Positions 62,051 through 64,000 of a stretch of 64,000 nucleotides of DNA are shown here, piece after piece. The notes under the pieces were generated by a model. That model saw only the letters and a list, made by a program, of their open reading frames with translations, had not been told where the DNA came from and made no database searches. A program made the translations under genes and the position numbers. Position 1 is the stretch's first letter, and every line of letters begins with the position of its first letter. The stretch is taken from NCBI RefSeq assembly GCF_019492055.1, contig NZ_JAICBX010000006.1, positions 124,001-188,000 of the forward strand, in the 5' to 3' direction. This DNA comes from Flavimaribacter sediminis (GTDB taxonomy: Bacteria > Pseudomonadota > Alphaproteobacteria > Rhizobiales > Rhizobiaceae).

Positions 62051-62743
62051 ATGCTTGGCATCGTGAAGACGATGAAATCTGTGCTTGGCGCCATTTGCGC
62101 TGCAACACTTGTGGTTGCACTATCTATACCTGCAAGCTTTGCAGAGAACGACAGCAACTACACAAACCGTCAGACCCGTGACACCACAAATCACAGCTAC
62201 AGCAGCGCCAAGAACCGGAAAGTGGATCCCCGCACCGGCGAAGTGTATCTGCTGCGTGGTCTCGCCAACATCTTTTCCCTCGGCATGGACGAAATAGAAA
62301 AAAAGATGGAAGCCCGCGGGCTGAACGCCAGGACCTTCAATCACAGCGGTTGGAAATCCGTTGCAAACGATATTGTGCGTCGGTCGAAAGACAAGAAGGT
62401 GTCTTATCCTATTGTGATCGCCGGCCACTCGCTTGGCGCCAACAGTTCCGTATCGATGGCCAACTACCTTGCCGATAACGGTCTGGAGGTTGCCCTTGTT
62501 GTCGCCTATGATCCGACGATCAAGCGGACCGTCGGCAAGAACATTGATAACGTCATCAATTTCTATGTGCCAAACGCCACCGATTCCAACGCCATCACCA
62601 AGGGACCGGGCTTCAAGGGAAGTCTGAAAAACGTTGATATCTCCGACATGAAGAATGTTGGCCACATGAATCTGGAAAAGAATCCGAAGCTGCAGGACGA
62701 ACTGGTGAACCGTGTCCTGAAAATAACACGCGCCAAAAAGTAG
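62051..62743 (+). CDS. Secreted lipase-like alpha/beta hydrolase
   Basis: This 230-residue protein has a signal peptide (MLGIVKTMKSVLGAICAATL, cleaved after ASFA near residue 31). A compact hydrolase domain follows with the elbow IVIAGHSLGANSSVSMANYL and Asp in VVAYDPTIKR; His in VGHMNLEKN completes a possible triad. It resembles class-3 lipase or thioesterase-like proteins. The frame is open 18 codons upstream, but AGGGG eight bases before the ATG at 62051 supports the start. Confidence 0.8.
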   Translation: MLGIVKTMKSVLGAICAATLVVALSIPASFAENDSNYTNRQTRDTTNHSYSSAKNRKVDPRTGEVYLLRGLANIFSLGMDEIEKKMEARGLNARTFNHSGWKSVANDIVRRSKDKKVSYPIVIAGHSLGANSSVSMANYLADNGLEVALVVAYDPTIKRTVGKNIDNVINFYVPNATDSNAITKGPGFKGSLKNVDISDMKNVGHMNLEKNPKLQDELVNRVLKITRAKK

Positions 62744-62746
62744 CTT

Positions 62747-63583
62747 CTACCCCCCTTCGCCCTTTCCGGCCATGAACCGCAACGCTGCGGCATGGGGCAA
62801 AGCGTCGTCGGCATAGGCGAAGGTTCCGCTGTTCAACACCTCTTCCGCCGCGCGAACCAGTCCGCCGAGGGCTGCGCGCGCAAAAGATCCGCCGACGCTG
62901 ATGCGCTTGACGCCGGCCTGCGCGAGAACGCCAACCGACCATGTCGGACCTGACAATCCCATGACAACATTCACAGGTTTGTTGACGGATTCGCAGACGG
63001 CGCGAATGGCGGCGAGATCGGGCAGCCCCGGCGCGTAGAGCACATCGGCGCCGGCTTTCTCGAAAGCCTGCAGACGCCGGATCGTATCGTCAAGTTCCGG
63101 CCGTCCATGAAGATAATTTTCGCTGCGAGCCGTCAGGAGAAAGTTCTGTCCCCTGCCCGCTTCGACACAGGCGGAGATTCGATCAACGGCCAGTTCGAAA
63201 TCGTAAATGGGTTTGTCGGTATTGCCCGTCGCGTCCTCGATGGTGCAACCGACGAGGCCCGCGGCGATAGCCCCTCCGATGATCGATGCGCAGTCTTCAG
63301 GGGATTCGGCAAAACCGTTTTCCAGGTCCGCGGAGACGGGCAGCGACGTCGCATCGACGATCTCTTTGGCGTTGGCAAGCATCGTTTCCCGATCGAGACG
63401 ATTGCTGGAATCGCGTTCGCCGATCGCAAAGGCCAGTCCGGCGGATGTCGTGGCGAGCGCTTTGAAGCCAAGTGCGTCCAGTATTTTCGCGGATCCGGCA
63501 TTCCATGCATTCGCGATGACGAAGCACCCCTCCTGGGCGTGCAATCTTGCAAAAGCGTCGAATTTTTCCTGACGTGTCGGCAT
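62747..63583 (-). CDS. PEP mutase / isocitrate lyase family protein
   Basis: This 278-residue TIM-barrel protein belongs to the PEP mutase-isocitrate lyase superfamily. Segments include FVIANAWNAGSAKILDALGF, SADLENGFAESPEDCAS (metal-binding Asp and Glu) and TIEDATG. The TARSENYLHGRPELDDTIRR segment matches oxaloacetate-decarboxylase-like or carboxyphosphonoenolpyruvate-like members. The KKCGH loop of true isocitrate lyases is absent. GGAGAG before the ATG at 63583 sets the start. It is convergent with the secreted hydrolase gene, ending 3 bp away. Confidence 0.88.
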   Translation of the reverse strand: MPTRQEKFDAFARLHAQEGCFVIANAWNAGSAKILDALGFKALATTSAGLAFAIGERDSSNRLDRETMLANAKEIVDATSLPVSADLENGFAESPEDCASIIGGAIAAGLVGCTIEDATGNTDKPIYDFELAVDRISACVEAGRGQNFLLTARSENYLHGRPELDDTIRRLQAFEKAGADVLYAPGLPDLAAIRAVCESVNKPVNVVMGLSGPTWSVGVLAQAGVKRISVGGSFARAALGGLVRAAEEVLNSGTFAYADDALPHAAALRFMAGKGEGG

Positions 63584-63772
63584 GCCTGCACTCTCCGGTT
63601 GCAATACGCACCTGAACATATCAGGAACATCTGAATGCTGCAAGCAGGAACGAGACAATAGATTACATGGCTTGCGTCGTAGAAATATGTCAAAGAAGAT
63701 TTGCCTGTCCTATTGTACGCGACGATAGAAAGGGACAGCTACTGTCTTCTGCTGTGAGTTGCCGGTACGCAA

Positions 63773-64000
63773 ATGGATTTTACCGACCTGATACAATTGC
63801 TGCACCACATCTGGTCCGGGGCGTTGCGGTTTGACCCGCAAATCTACGATCCGTCCGGCATGGATGACGCAACGCGTTTCGTATCCGTTCTGATCGTCAT
63901 CCTGGCGGGCGCGTCGATTCTCATCGGCCAGTGCTTCGCCCTGTTTCTTGTGTCGGCGTCCCCCGTCGGATTTCTGCTCGGCCTTCTTTTCAATGGACTG
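63773..64000 (+). CDS. Membrane protein, partial (cut by the window end)
   Basis: The frame opens with MDFTDLIQLLHHIWSGALRF and continues without stop to the window edge (76 codons). From about residue 36 it becomes strongly hydrophobic (FVSVLIVILAGASILIGQCF), suggesting a multi-helix membrane protein. No family can be named from this fragment. It starts 189 bp from the divergent PEP mutase-like gene. Confidence 0.6.
   Translation, partial: MDFTDLIQLLHHIWSGALRFDPQIYDPSGMDDATRFVSVLIVILAGASILIGQCFALFLVSASPVGFLLGLLFNGL

Overview
The window is about 64 kb of chromosome from an alphaproteobacterium, most probably of the order Hyphomicrobiales (Rhizobiales). The evidence is the gene order from rpsB and tsf through pyrH, frr, uppS, cdsA, rseP, bamA, lpxD, fabZ, lpxA and lpxI to lpxB, the use of LpxI rather than LpxH, an EipB (DUF1849) envelope protein, and glnB-glnA behind a sigma-54-type promoter. 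The genus cannot be fixed from the sequence alone. No tRNA, rRNA, CRISPR array or insertion sequence was recognised.

Host part, 1-40.25 kb. uvrA (excision repair), a DUF72 protein and an AroQ chorismate mutase run on the plus strand and meet a minus-strand cupin/nnr pair. A 382-bp control region then drives glnB and glnA (nitrogen control), which end at a clear terminator. A small monooxygenase/AraC pair follows. Next is a minus-strand operon matching Escherichia coli ydcSTUV-patD in gene order and sequence (putrescine-type uptake plus gamma-aminobutyraldehyde oxidation), headed by a LysR gene. A tandem glycine riboswitch controls gcvT-gcvH-gcvP. From 36.1 kb down to 22.8 kb the minus strand carries ribosome and elongation genes, UMP kinase, phospholipid and undecaprenyl synthesis, outer-membrane assembly and the lipid A pathway. 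A NUDIX hydrolase, eipB, a RidA-family gene, a glycerophosphodiester phosphodiesterase and a COG3146 acyltransferase-like gene complete this part.

Phage-derived part, about 40.25-59.9 kb. All recognised genes are on the minus strand and form a podovirus-like late module: terminase large subunit, GNAT-like virion protein, portal, Bbp19-like protein, scaffold, capsid, tail tube A, a nozzle protein with an inserted F5/8C-like domain, two internal virion proteins, tailspike, a sulfotransferase, a tail-anchored GH108 lysin, a GTA-type holin and small membrane proteins. Every reading frame looks intact and terminators remain in sensible places. Two related promoter-like elements precede the two gene blocks. 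I see no integrase, repressor, replication gene, RNA polymerase or attachment repeat. The region is therefore a cryptic late module or a domesticated, gene-transfer-agent-like particle locus.

Right flank, 60-64 kb. A membrane-embedded alpha/beta hydrolase is paired with an isoprenylcysteine-methyltransferase-like enzyme. Then come a secreted lipase-like protein, a convergent PEP mutase/isocitrate lyase family gene, and the start of an unidentified membrane protein cut by the window edge.
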